This document shows positions 1-6,573 of a DNA stretch of 6,919 bases, in pieces. This stretch comes from an uncultured Oscillibacter sp. (GTDB lineage Bacteria > Bacillota_A > Clostridia > Oscillospirales > Oscillospiraceae). The translations under genes and the position numbers were made by a program. Numbering within the stretch: the stretch's first letter is position 1; every line of letters starts with the position of its first letter. The notes beneath the pieces are model-generated. The model was not told where the DNA came from and did not search any database. It saw nothing but the letters and a program-made list of their open reading frames with translations. The DNA is taken from contig CABQCB010000091.1 in NCBI GenBank assembly GCA_902462475.1, positions 1-6,919 of the forward strand, in the 5' to 3' direction.

Positions 1-644
1 AGCGCGCCGACGTGGCGGAGCGGCTGGAGCACAGCGGCGAATTCCGGACGCTGACGGCGGAGGTGGAGAAGAAGCTGGGCAAACGGCTGACCACGCCGGA
101 CGTGGGGGTGCTGCTGGGACTGAGCGACTACCTGGGCCTTCCCGCCGACGTGATCTATCTTCTGGTGTGCCACTGCGCCGAGCGGGTGGAGCGGCGCTAC
201 GGCCCGGGCCGCCGGCCGGGCATGAAGCAGATCGAGCGGGAGGGCTACGCCTGGGCCCGCATGGGCATCGACACCCAGGCCGCCGCGGCGGAGTATCTGA
301 GAAAGTACGCCCAGCGCCAGCAGTGCTTTCCACAGTACATGCGTGCCCTGGGCCTGGGGGAGCGGCCGCCGGTGGCGTCGGAGGAGAAGTACCTCACCGC
401 CTGGCAGGACATGGGCTTTTCCCCGGAGGCGGTGGCCCTGGCCTACGACAAGACGGTGCTCAAGTGCCGGGAGTTCAAGTGGGCCTACTGCAACGGCATC
501 TTGAAGCGCTGGCACCAGGCGGGACTCCATACGCTGGAGGAGATCCAGCGCCAGGACCGCCCGGTGCGCCGGGAGGCGGCGCCGCCCCAGCGGGAGGACG
601 AGGCGTGGCAGTACGCCCGGGAGCTGCATAGAGACAGGGGGTAA
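1..644 (+). CDS. DnaD/DnaB-domain primosome protein (5' end outside window)
   Basis: 3' part of a gene that is open to the left edge (reading frame starts at base 3), so the GTG at 12 is probably internal. The visible ~213 residues look like two tandem DnaB_2/DDBH2-type helical domains. Numbering from that GTG, the first lies at about residues 11-98 and the second at about 106-180. The second has the family signature YxxxIxxxW (YCNGILKRW, 159-167) followed by AGLHTLEEI. A charged, proline- and arginine-rich tail ends the protein. DnaD and DnaB of Bacillota remodel origin DNA and help recruit the replicative helicase with DnaI. The stop is 6 nt before the helicase-loader gene, so the two are almost certainly one transcript. 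This matches the dnaB-dnaI pairing known in Bacillota, so the gene may be the functional equivalent of dnaB rather than dnaD. The N-terminal winged helix expected of the family is outside the window. Family assignment is confident; the dnaB versus dnaD choice is not. Confidence 0.87.
   Translation, partial: RADVAERLEHSGEFRTLTAEVEKKLGKRLTTPDVGVLLGLSDYLGLPADVIYLLVCHCAERVERRYGPGRRPGMKQIEREGYAWARMGIDTQAAAAEYLRKYAQRQQCFPQYMRALGLGERPPVASEEKYLTAWQDMGFSPEAVALAYDKTVLKCREFKWAYCNGILKRWHQAGLHTLEEIQRQDRPVRREAAPPQREDEAWQYARELHRDRG
635..641 (+). promoter_or_regulatory. RBS of the dnaI-like gene
   Basis: An AGGGGG-type Shine-Dalgarno sequence lies at the very end of the upstream dnaD-like gene, 9 nt before the ATG at 651. 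It fits translationally linked expression of the two genes. Confidence 0.6.
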
Positions 645-650
645 GGGAAC

Positions 651-1649
651 ATGGCATATGACGGCCGCATCATGCGCCGGGCGCTCCAGCGCTTTGAGGA
701 GGACCGGACGGCCCGGCAGGAAGCGTTTGCCCGCCGGCGGGAGCAGGTGTTTGCCCGCCGGCCCCGGCTGCGCCAGATCGAGCAGGAGCTGGGGCAGACC
801 ATGAGCCGCATCATCTCCGGGGCGCTGCGCCGGGGCACGGACCCCCGCCCGGCCATCGAGACGCTGCGGGACGAAAACCTCTCTCTCCAGCGGGAAAAGC
901 GGGAGATCCTTCAAGAGCTGGGACTGCCGGAGGACTATCTGGAGGAAAAGCCCGCCTGCGCGCTGTGCGGCGACACGGGCTACCGGGGCGGGGAGGTCTG
1001 CTTGTGCCTGCGGCGCTACTACGCCCGGGAGCAGCAAAAGGAGCTCAGCCGCATGCTGGACCTGGGCAGCCAGAGCTTTGATACCTTCTCCCTGGAGTGG
1101 TATTCGGACCGGGCCCGGGACGGCGGCGTGTCCCCGCAGGAGAACATGAAAGCGGTGTACGACGTGTGCGCCGAGTACGCCTACCAGTTCGGCAAAAAGC
1201 CGGGAAACCTGCTGCTGTTCGGCGCGCCGGGCCTGGGCAAGACCCACCTGTCCGCCGCCATCGCCCGGGAGGTCAGCGGCAAGGGCTACTCCGTGGTGTA
1301 CGACACGGCGTCCCATGTCTTTGAGCAGTTTGAGACCCAGAAGTTTTCCCGGGAAGAGGACGAGGAGACCAGCGCCGACGTGGAGCGGGTGCTCCAGTGC
1401 GACCTTCTGATCCTGGACGATCTGGGTACAGAGATGACCACCGCCTTTGTCCAGAGCGCCCTGTACCGCATCGTCAACACCCGGCTCATGGAGAAGAAGT
1501 CCACCATCCTCAACACGAACCTGACCCCCGGGGAGCTGGCGCGGCGCTACTCGCCCCAGATCGCCTCCCGCATCGAGGGGGAATACCAGATCCTGCCCTT
1601 TTTGGGGGAGGACATCCGCAAGCTCAAGCGCCGCCGGGAGCGGCCGTGA
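651..1649 (+). CDS. dnaI: Primosomal helicase loader, DnaI/DnaC-type AAA+ ATPase
   Basis: 332-residue AAA+ ATPase of the DnaC/DnaI/IstB group, expected to load the replicative DNA helicase during initiation and restart. The N-terminal ~95 residues are highly charged and helical. A probable zinc-binding cluster follows: C103, C106, C117, C119 (CALCGDTGY...CLC). The ATPase core has Walker A GAPGLGKTH at 191-199, Walker B LLILDDLG at 252-259, a sensor-1-like STILNTN at 284-290 and a candidate arginine finger R307 in ASRIEGE. The Cys cluster ahead of the AAA+ core is typical of DnaI-type loaders and absent from IS21 IstB, and no transposase gene is nearby, so a transposon helper is unlikely. It follows the DnaD/DnaB-like gene by 6 nt and ends 2 nt before a terminator. 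The length is close to that of B. subtilis DnaI (a little over 300 residues). Codons 25-40 contain a near-duplicated 24-bp unit. Confidence 0.92.
   Translation: MAYDGRIMRRALQRFEEDRTARQEAFARRREQVFARRPRLRQIEQELGQTMSRIISGALRRGTDPRPAIETLRDENLSLQREKREILQELGLPEDYLEEKPACALCGDTGYRGGEVCLCLRRYYAREQQKELSRMLDLGSQSFDTFSLEWYSDRARDGGVSPQENMKAVYDVCAEYAYQFGKKPGNLLLFGAPGLGKTHLSAAIAREVSGKGYSVVYDTASHVFEQFETQKFSREEDEETSADVERVLQCDLLILDDLGTEMTTAFVQSALYRIVNTRLMEKKSTILNTNLTPGELARRYSPQIASRIEGEYQILPFLGEDIRKLKRRRERP
723..770 (+). repeat. Two 24-bp near-duplicate units inside dnaI
   Basis: Bases 723-746 and 747-770 are adjacent 24-bp units that share 18 positions, including a 14-base identical core (GTTTGCCCGCCGGC). In frame they encode AFARRREQ and VFARRPRL, an eight-residue repeat in the charged N-terminal helix region. 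It looks like an old in-frame duplication. Confidence 0.6.
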
Positions 1650-1651
1650 AC

Positions 1652-1686
1652 AAAAAAAGACCGCCTCATCCGAGGCGGTCTTTTTT
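1652..1686. terminator. Bidirectional rho-independent terminator
   Basis: A perfect 9-bp stem GACCGCCTC / GAGGCGGTC (1659-1667 with 1672-1680) with loop ATCC is flanked by seven A on the left and six T on the right. It therefore gives a hairpin plus U-tract when read from either strand. It starts 2 nt after the dnaI stop (+) and ends 7 nt beyond the stop of the convergent VanW gene (-), so it serves both. Confidence 0.93.
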
Positions 1687-1693
1687 GCTGCGC

Positions 1694-3509
1694 TTATTGA
1701 GGCTCCTCCGGCGTCACCACGATGATGGTGGTGCCGTCCCCGCCGGTCTGGGGCTCGCTGGGGGTCTGGGGCTCCTGGGTGGTGGGGGTATCCGGCGTAT
1801 CGGGCACGGTGGTGCCGGTGGCCGGGTCCTGAGGCTCGGTGATCTCCGCGCCGCCGGAGGCGGGGGTCTCCGGCAGGGCCGGACCCCGGGAGATGACCTT
1901 GTTGCGGACCTTGTAGTCGCTGGTGGCCTCGTAGGTGCTGGAGATGAGCTTGCCGTTGGCGTCGTAGACGTTGCGGTAGCTCTTGACCTTGTAGCCGGTG
2001 TAGGGGGTGGTGGTGACCTTCTCCGTGCCGGCGGGCAGGGTGTCGTCGTCCTTATAGACGGTCTCCCACGGCGTGGTGGAGAGCACCTCGTTGGTCATCT
2101 TCACGGACGTGCCGTCCACGTTGGTGCCCAGGATCTTGATGGTGAGATACCCGCCGGAGTAGGAGGTGACGATCTTGATGGGGTAGTTGGTGTTGTTGGT
2201 GAACTTGTAGTCCGGGCCGCCCCAGGACACCGTGGCGTCCATGCCCCAGTCGATGTAGGCGGGGACGTAGCGGTGGGCGTAGCGCTCCGTGATCTCCAGG
2301 TTGGAGCGCAGGCAGGCGTAGTAGAGGGTGGAGGAGGTCTGGCACACGCCGCCGCCTACCTCGTCCACGGTCTCGCCCTGGACATAGGCGGGGGCCGCCT
2401 GATAGGCCGGTGGTGGCGTTGTAGGAGAACACGTCGCCGGTGTTGAGCACCACGCCGTTGCAGGCAGCGGCGGAGAGCTTGACGTTGTTGATGCGGGCGG
2501 CGGTGCCGGAGACGTGGGTGCGGCACTGGCCCAGCACATCCCGGAACAAAACGCCCTCCAGCTCCTCGGCGGTGACGGCGGGCAGCTGGATCTCGGCATC
2601 GATGGTGACGGTCTCGCCGGGGGCGGCCGCGTCCAGTTTGGCCTGGGCGGCGGTCACGTCGAACTCCGCGCCGATGCGCTCGGGGGTAATGGTGCCGGTG
2701 GCGGCGTCGTACCCGGCGTTTTTCACGTCGCCGGCGGTGGCGTCGTAGATCTCCTGGGCGGTCATGGTCTTGGCGGAGAGGATCTGGGCGTCGGCTACAT
2801 AGATCCGGCCGGGATCCTCGGAGATGACACTGCTGAAAAGGAGCTTCGTGTCCTCCGCCAGGGCGGCGGGGGAGACGGCAAGGCCGTTCTGGGCCAGGGT
2901 CACCTGCAAGCCGTTTTCATCCACGGTGTAGGCCGTGTCCTGGGGCTCCTTGGAAAACTGTCCGCTCAGCTGCTCCATCTGGGATTGGAAGATATCCTCC
3001 TCCGGCTCCAGTGTGATGCCCTTGGTGCCCATGGAGCCGAACAGGCAGCCCAGATAGTTCCAGCCACGGGTGAAGAAGCCCGTCCGCACCTGGGCCAGGT
3101 CAAAGACCAGCTGGGCATCGTTCTCATAGTCCAGCTCCTCCGTCACGCCCAGATCCCGGTAGGTGACCGTAGCGGCGGGGGCCTCGTCGTAGAGGGTGTC
3201 TCCCTCCGGGGCGGATATACCGTCCCCGGTCTGGTCGGGTAAGGGCAGGTAAAATTCCACCTGCCGCCCGGGAAGCTCCGCCCGCAGACGCTCGGCGGCC
3301 TCGGCCACCGTGCAGCCGGCCACATCTACCTCATTGATGGTGGTGTTGGGGTAAAAGACCTCCAGGGAGCCTGCGTAGGCGCACACACCCAAATAGGCGG
3401 TGGCGAGCACCGCCAGAAGGATCCCGATGACGATCAGCGGCTTCTTTCCGCCCTTTTTCAGCCGGGCGCCGCCGCTCTTTTGCACCATGGCGTTTTCCAT
3501 TTCTTCCAT
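1694..3509 (-). pseudogene. VanW-family, probably membrane-anchored cell-wall protein, split by a frameshift
   Basis: The ATG at 3509 has an AGGAGG ribosome binding site 7 nt upstream. The first 368 residues read in one frame and the last ~236 in another, with the break at 2404-2408. The N-terminus has a basic stretch and one membrane segment (about 24-46). Two regions resembling the YoaR-type peptidoglycan-binding domain follow (about 176-227 and 271-316), then the VanW domain (INNVKLSAAACNGVVLNTGDVFSYN before the break is part of it; EVGGGVCQTSSTLYYA and GMDATVSWGG follow it). A G5-like region (ETVYKDDDTLPAGTEKV onward) and a Pro/Thr/Glu-rich tail end it. The VanW function is unknown; it is linked to envelope and glycopeptide-resistance loci. 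Between FSYNATTG and AYQAAPAY, family members carry about seven more residues (pattern xRTxxxG). Their absence suggests a ~20-nt deletion rather than a lone sequencing indel. As written, the gene would give a truncated VanW domain and an out-of-frame tail ending at 2052. It may be a real pseudogene, a variant in a mixed population, or an assembly error. Confidence 0.85.
2404..2408 (-). other. Frameshift junction in the VanW gene
   Basis: On the minus strand the sequence reads ACC ACC GGC C TAT CAG GCG. The upstream frame (NATTG) uses GGC then CTA TCA, while the conserved continuation (YQAAPAYVQGE) needs TAT CAG. One extra base separates them and the expected xRTxxxG loop codons are absent. 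No slippery heptamer is present. Confidence 0.85.
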
Positions 3510-3516
3510 GACGCGT

Positions 3517-3522
3517 CCTCCT
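3517..3522 (-). promoter_or_regulatory. RBS of the VanW gene
   Basis: A perfect AGGAGG on the minus strand lies 7 nt before the ATG at 3509. It selects that ATG over the in-frame ATGs at codons 4 and 8. Confidence 0.85.
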
Positions 3523-3577
3523 GTTGCTGCGATTGGGAAAGCGGGCCGCTGTGGGGACGCCTTCTCCGATTTTCCTC

Positions 3578-3586
3578 ATTTTAGCA
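3578..3586 (-). promoter_or_regulatory. Extended -10 promoter for the VanW gene
   Basis: The minus strand reads TGCTAAAAT, an extended -10 element (TGn plus TAAAAT), about 70 nt upstream of the start codon. The hexamer at the 17-nt -35 position (TGCTTT, 3601-3606) is poor, which suggests dependence on the extended -10 or on an activator. This is pattern matching only. Confidence 0.5.
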
Positions 3587-3605
3587 CAGATCCGTGGGAG
3601 AAAGC

Positions 3606-3622
3606 ATTACAATCCCGTTACA
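3606..3622 (-). promoter_or_regulatory. WalR(YycF)-like operator upstream of the VanW gene
   Basis: The minus strand reads TGTAAC-GGGAT-TGTAAT, an exact fit to TGTWAH-N5-TGTWAH, the direct-repeat consensus of the essential cell-wall response regulator WalR (YycF) of Bacillota. It sits immediately upstream of the weak -35 position of the predicted promoter, a usual place for an activator. Related OmpR-family regulators also bind ~11-bp direct repeats, so the exact regulator is an inference. Confidence 0.5.
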
Positions 3623-3634
3623 ACCCGGGATGCG

Positions 3635-4435
3635 TCAGGAGGATTTGCGCCCCTTGGGGATGCGGATGGTGAGCAAAATGGCCTCGTCCGTGTCCTCCCG
3701 GTCGGTGACCGCGTCCACCCCCGCCGCCCGGATGAGCTGGAGCCCCCGGTCCACGCTGTTGAGGAAGAGCCGCACATCCTTGATGATGTAGGTGCTGCGC
3801 CGCTGGGGCGGCGTGGACTGGATCACCGCCAGCCGCCGCTCGATGTACTGCTCCGCCTGGGCCACGTTCAGATGGTGCTCCGCCATGTACCGGGCGGCGG
3901 CCAGGCGCTCTTCCTCGTCCTCCAGCCGCAAAAGGGCACGGGCGTGGCGCTCGGTGAGAGCGGCGGAGACCAAGATCTCCCGGCAGGGCGGGGACAGGCG
4001 CAAAAGCCGCAGCTTGTTGGCCAGAGCCGAGGGGGAGCGGCCCAGGGCCGCGGCGGCCTCCTCCTGGGTGGAGCCGGTCTTTTTCAGGTAGGCGGCAATG
4101 GCGGCCGCCTCCTCAAAATAGTGCAGGTCCCGGCGCTGGAGGTTTTCCACCAGGGCCAGCAGGGCGGAGCGGCGGTCGTCGGCCTCCGTCTCCAGACAGG
4201 GCACCCGATTAAGGCCCGCCAGCTTGGCCGCCCGCAGCCGCCGCTCCCCGGCCACCAGCTCCCAGCCCGTGGCCGTACGGCGCACGGTCAGCGGCTGCAA
4301 AATGCCGTGGCGGCGGATGGAGTCCGCCAGATCCCGGATGCCCGCTTCTTCAAATACCTGCCGGGGCTGCATGGGATTGGGGCGGATGGACTCCGTGGGC
4401 AGCTCCAGAACCCGGCGTTTCGTCCTGTGGATCAC
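3635..4435 (-). CDS. noc: Noc-like ParB-family DNA-binding CTPase
   Basis: 266 residues from a GTG at 4435, chosen because AAGGAGG lies 8 nt upstream; an upstream in-frame ATG (4462) overlaps a possible -10 element. ParB-family marks occur in order: GILQPLTVR (44-52), the CTP-binding arginine motif GERRLRAAKLAG (63-74), ENLQRRDL (97-104), a helix-turn-helix (about 122-145, ending ANKLRLL), TERHARALLRL (161-171), and a C-terminal region (RSTYIIKDVRLFLNSV) likely to include dimerisation. ANKLRLL and TERHARAL resemble Noc more than Spo0J/ParB. Noc binds specific chromosomal sites as a CTP-gated clamp and blocks division over the nucleoid. No parA lies next to it, which also favours Noc over a partition protein. 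The short N-terminus (MIHRTKRRVLELP) shows no amphipathic membrane-targeting helix like that of Bacillus Noc. A chromosome-partition ParB role remains possible. Confidence 0.85.
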   Translation of the reverse strand: MIHRTKRRVLELPTESIRPNPMQPRQVFEEAGIRDLADSIRRHGILQPLTVRRTATGWELVAGERRLRAAKLAGLNRVPCLETEADDRRSALLALVENLQRRDLHYFEEAAAIAAYLKKTGSTQEEAAAALGRSPSALANKLRLLRLSPPCREILVSAALTERHARALLRLEDEEERLAAARYMAEHHLNVAQAEQYIERRLAVIQSTPPQRRSTYIIKDVRLFLNSVDRGLQLIRAAGVDAVTDREDTDEAILLTIRIPKGRKSS

Positions 4436-4443
4436 AGGGCTCA

Positions 4444-4450
4444 CCTCCTT
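4444..4450 (-). promoter_or_regulatory. RBS deciding the GTG start of noc
   Basis: The minus strand reads AAGGAGG, 8 nt before GTG at 4435. The alternative ATG at 4462 would place this strong Shine-Dalgarno sequence inside the coding region and has no comparable one of its own. Confidence 0.8.
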
Positions 4451-4460
4451 TGTTTTCCCC

Positions 4461-4466
4461 ATTGTA
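4461..4466 (-). promoter_or_regulatory. Possible -10 element of the noc promoter
   Basis: TACAAT on the minus strand, between the upstream terminator and the RBS, is the best -10 candidate in the gap. No convincing -35 box is seen at 16-19 nt, so the call is weak. Confidence 0.28.
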
Positions 4467-4519
4467 CGGCCTTCCGGGAAAAAAGAGGGGAGAACCGTGT
4501 CGAATGACCAAAAGCCGTG

Positions 4520-4549
4520 AAAAAAAGCGCGCGGCCGGTGGCCGCGCGC
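4520..4549 (-). terminator. Rho-independent terminator after the BASS transporter gene
   Basis: A perfect 10-bp stem GCGCGCGGCC / GGCCGCGCGC (4527-4536 with 4540-4549) has a 3-nt loop and is followed on the minus strand by seven T (4520-4526). It lies 22 nt after the transporter stop and separates that operon from noc. Confidence 0.95.
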
Positions 4550-4571
4550 GGGAAAACAGGGAAAAACGCCT

Positions 4572-5558
4572 TTATTTGGATGCCTCGGCGGAGGCATGGA
4601 CCGCCGCCCAGGCCCGGCCCGGCGCCGTGGCGTGGAGCACCTTGACGATGACGGCGGTGGTGGCCTGTAAAAACAGCGGAGAGAAGGCCACGGGGAACAG
4701 CACATCCGTGGGGAAGTAGGCAATGGCCAGCACGGACCCGGCGGCGATGTTGCGGATGCCGGAGTTGAGGGACATGGTCACCAGGGTGGGGAAGTCCACC
4801 CCCATGGCCCGCCCGGCCCAGTACCCCAGGAAAAAGCCCAGCAGGCACAGGGCAAACACCGCCGCGATGACCCGGGCCAGCGTGGGGGTGATATCCCGCA
4901 GGAAGGGGGCGCAGCCGGTGGCGTTGGCCAGCACCAGCACCAGCATGGTGCCCTTGGCGTAGGGGGCCAGCCGGGGCTTTAGGGTGTGGGCCACCCGTCC
5001 TTTGGAGCAGTGGAACATGGTCATGGCGATGAGGGCCGGGATGGCTACCATGATCATCAGATCGCCCATCATGCCCATGGTGTCCATCTCCACCACGCTG
5101 CCCACCAAAAGCCGCAGCGTCAGGGGGATGACGAAGGGGGCCAGGAGCGTGTCCAGCAGCACCACGGAAAGGCACAACGTGGTGTTGCCGCCGCCCAAAG
5201 AGACCCACATGAGGGACGCCACGCCTGTGGGAATGGCGTATTCCAGCACCAGACCGGTGGTGAAAAGCGGGGCGTCCGGGAAGAGGAGAGAGCCTGCCGC
5301 CAGGGTCAAAAGGGGCATGGCGATGTGCAGCAGGGCGAAGATGACCACCACCGGCATGGGGTGGAGGGCCACCTCCTTCATCTCCTTAAAGCCGCCGCCC
5401 AGACTGTTGGCAAAGGTCATGAAGGCGAACAGCACCATGGTGTAGTCGTTGATGGGGGAGAACACGTCCGGCAGGGCGATGCCCACCAGCACAAACGCCA
5501 CGATGAGCACCGCCATGTGCCGGCCCAGAAAGGCGTCCAGTTTTTCCATTGGTCTCAA
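4572..5558 (-). CDS. BASS-family (SBF) membrane transporter
   Basis: 328-residue, very hydrophobic protein with about nine or ten membrane segments (roughly 14-31, 37-53, 66-92, 99-120, 126-150, 164-181, 203-218, 225-247, 258-280, 284-307). It matches the bile acid:sodium symporter (BASS/SBF) fold. The region IPTGVASLMWVSLGGGNTT (109-127) aligns with the helix-4 crossover and SLNSGIRNIAAGSVLA (263-278) with the helix-9 crossover. Family members carry bile acids, pantoate, pyruvate and other organic anions, usually with Na+; the substrate here cannot be told. Several Na+-ligand positions are changed (see findings). The TTG at 5558 is the preferred start because GAGG is 8 nt upstream; the ATG three codons later would be 17 nt from it. 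It is the last gene after degV and prmA, 21 nt behind prmA, and is closed by a terminator. Confidence 0.85.
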   Translation of the reverse strand: MRPMEKLDAFLGRHMAVLIVAFVLVGIALPDVFSPINDYTMVLFAFMTFANSLGGGFKEMKEVALHPMPVVVIFALLHIAMPLLTLAAGSLLFPDAPLFTTGLVLEYAIPTGVASLMWVSLGGGNTTLCLSVVLLDTLLAPFVIPLTLRLLVGSVVEMDTMGMMGDLMIMVAIPALIAMTMFHCSKGRVAHTLKPRLAPYAKGTMLVLVLANATGCAPFLRDITPTLARVIAAVFALCLLGFFLGYWAGRAMGVDFPTLVTMSLNSGIRNIAAGSVLAIAYFPTDVLFPVAFSPLFLQATTAVIVKVLHATAPGRAWAAVHASAEASK

Positions 5559-5566
5559 GGGGATTT

Positions 5567-5570
5567 CCTC
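5567..5570 (-). promoter_or_regulatory. RBS supporting a TTG start for the transporter
   Basis: GAGG on the minus strand (in GTGAGGAAA) is 8 nt before TTG 5558, against 17 nt before ATG 5549. It lies within the 21-nt gap after prmA. Confidence 0.55.
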
Positions 5571-5579
5571 ACTTCTCGG

Positions 5580-6569
5580 TTAATTGACTTCGCTTTTGCG
5601 GCAGCAGAGGAAGCAAAACCAGCCCTGGTCCTCGTGCCGCTCCAAAATGGCAAGGCCCGCGCCCTCCAGGGCGGCGGCCACCTCCTGGGCCCGGTCGTCG
5701 ATGATGCCGGAGCAGAGGAACCGCCCGCCGGGGGCCATCAGGCCGTCCACGGCGCCGGAGAGGGCGATGATCACGTCCGCCACGATGTTGGCCACCACCA
5801 GGTCGAACCCGGTGCCCATGGCCTGCTGGACCGCCCGGTCGGAGAGAATGTCCCCGGCCAGTACGGTGTAGGTGTCCTTGCCGATGCCGTTCATGGCGGC
5901 ATTTTCATAGGCCACGTCCAGGCACTTGTCGTCGATATCCACGGCCACAGCGCATTTTGCGCCCAGCTTCAGCGCGGCGATGGAGAGGATGCCGCTGCCG
6001 CAGCCCAGGTCCGCCACGGTGCAGCCGGGGGCAACGATGCGCTCCAGGGCTTCCAGGCACAGGCGGGTGGTGGCGTGGGAGCCGGTGCCGAAGGTGAGGC
6101 CCGGCTCCAAGATGAGGCTCACCCGGGTCTCCAGGGCCTTCTGCACGGCAGGGTCGTCCTGTTCCCACTGGGGCACCACCAAAAGCCGCTGGCCGATCTC
6201 CATGGGCTTGTAGTACTGCTTCCAGTTGTTCTCCCAGTCGGACTCCTCCATGGTGTCCATGGTCAAAAGGAGGGACCCGCAGTCGCTGCGGCGGGCCTTC
6301 AGGTCCTCCAGCGCCAGCCGCACCTGCGCCAGGGTGGAAAATCCCTCGTCCCCGGACTCCAGATAGAACGTCACGCGGGAGCGGCCCTGCATGCGCTGGG
6401 CCAGGTCCTCGTCCACATAGTCCCAGTACTGGTGGTTGTTTTCCAGGAAGTCCTGGAATTCCTCTTCGTCGTCAATGACCACGCCGTCGATGCCCAGGGC
6501 GGAGAGCATGGTCTCCACGGCCTCCAGTCCCTGGTGGGTGGTGTCGATGTGCAGTTCCAGCCACTTCAT
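5580..6569 (-). CDS. prmA: Ribosomal protein L11 methyltransferase
   Basis: 329-residue SAM-dependent methyltransferase that, in characterised bacteria, trimethylates several positions of ribosomal protein L11 in the cytoplasm. The N-terminal ~100 residues form the substrate-recognition domain (start MKWLELHIDT, acidic stretch at 33-43). The linker motif EESDWENNWKQYYKP (108-122) is typical of PrmA. Catalytic-domain motifs follow: LTFGTGSHATT (158-168), the SAM-binding DLGCGSGIL (187-195), the acidic ribose-binding strand VAVDID (208-213) and the substrate-side NIVADVI (261-267). It ends EDQGWFCFLCCRK. The N-terminal domain is longer than in E. coli PrmA (293 residues in total), as is common in Clostridia. 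The start at 6569 has AGAGGTG 5 nt upstream, and that site overlaps the degV stop codon, with a 4-nt gap between the genes, so translational coupling is likely. The transporter follows 21 nt downstream. Confidence 0.95.
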   Translation of the reverse strand: MKWLELHIDTTHQGLEAVETMLSALGIDGVVIDDEEEFQDFLENNHQYWDYVDEDLAQRMQGRSRVTFYLESGDEGFSTLAQVRLALEDLKARRSDCGSLLLTMDTMEESDWENNWKQYYKPMEIGQRLLVVPQWEQDDPAVQKALETRVSLILEPGLTFGTGSHATTRLCLEALERIVAPGCTVADLGCGSGILSIAALKLGAKCAVAVDIDDKCLDVAYENAAMNGIGKDTYTVLAGDILSDRAVQQAMGTGFDLVVANIVADVIIALSGAVDGLMAPGGRFLCSGIIDDRAQEVAAALEGAGLAILERHEDQGWFCFLCCRKSEVN

Positions 6570-6573
6570 GCGC

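Noticed and set aside
651..1649. IstB helper ATPase of an IS21-type element
   Set aside because: There is no adjacent transposase and no terminal repeats. The Cys cluster and the DnaD-type neighbour point to a chromosomal helicase loader.
2395..2415. Programmed +1 frameshifting to join the two VanW halves
   Set aside because: There is no slippery heptamer, and the conserved loop would still be missing, so a deletion explains the data better.
1397..2446. A 349-codon + strand open frame crossing dnaI, the terminator and the VanW gene
   Set aside because: It passes through a strong terminator and overlaps two genes with clear motifs. The composition is low complexity.
3612..3631. Rho-independent terminator after noc
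   Set aside because: The stem is only 6 bp and no U-tract follows on the minus strand.
3524..4507. A 327-codon + strand open frame opposite noc
   Set aside because: It is antisense to a gene with full ParB motifs and has no recognisable domain or convincing ribosome binding site.
4436..4723. An N-terminal extension of the noc frame up to 4723
   Set aside because: It would run through the terminator hairpin and into the transporter gene. The strong Shine-Dalgarno sequence before GTG 4435 gives a better start.
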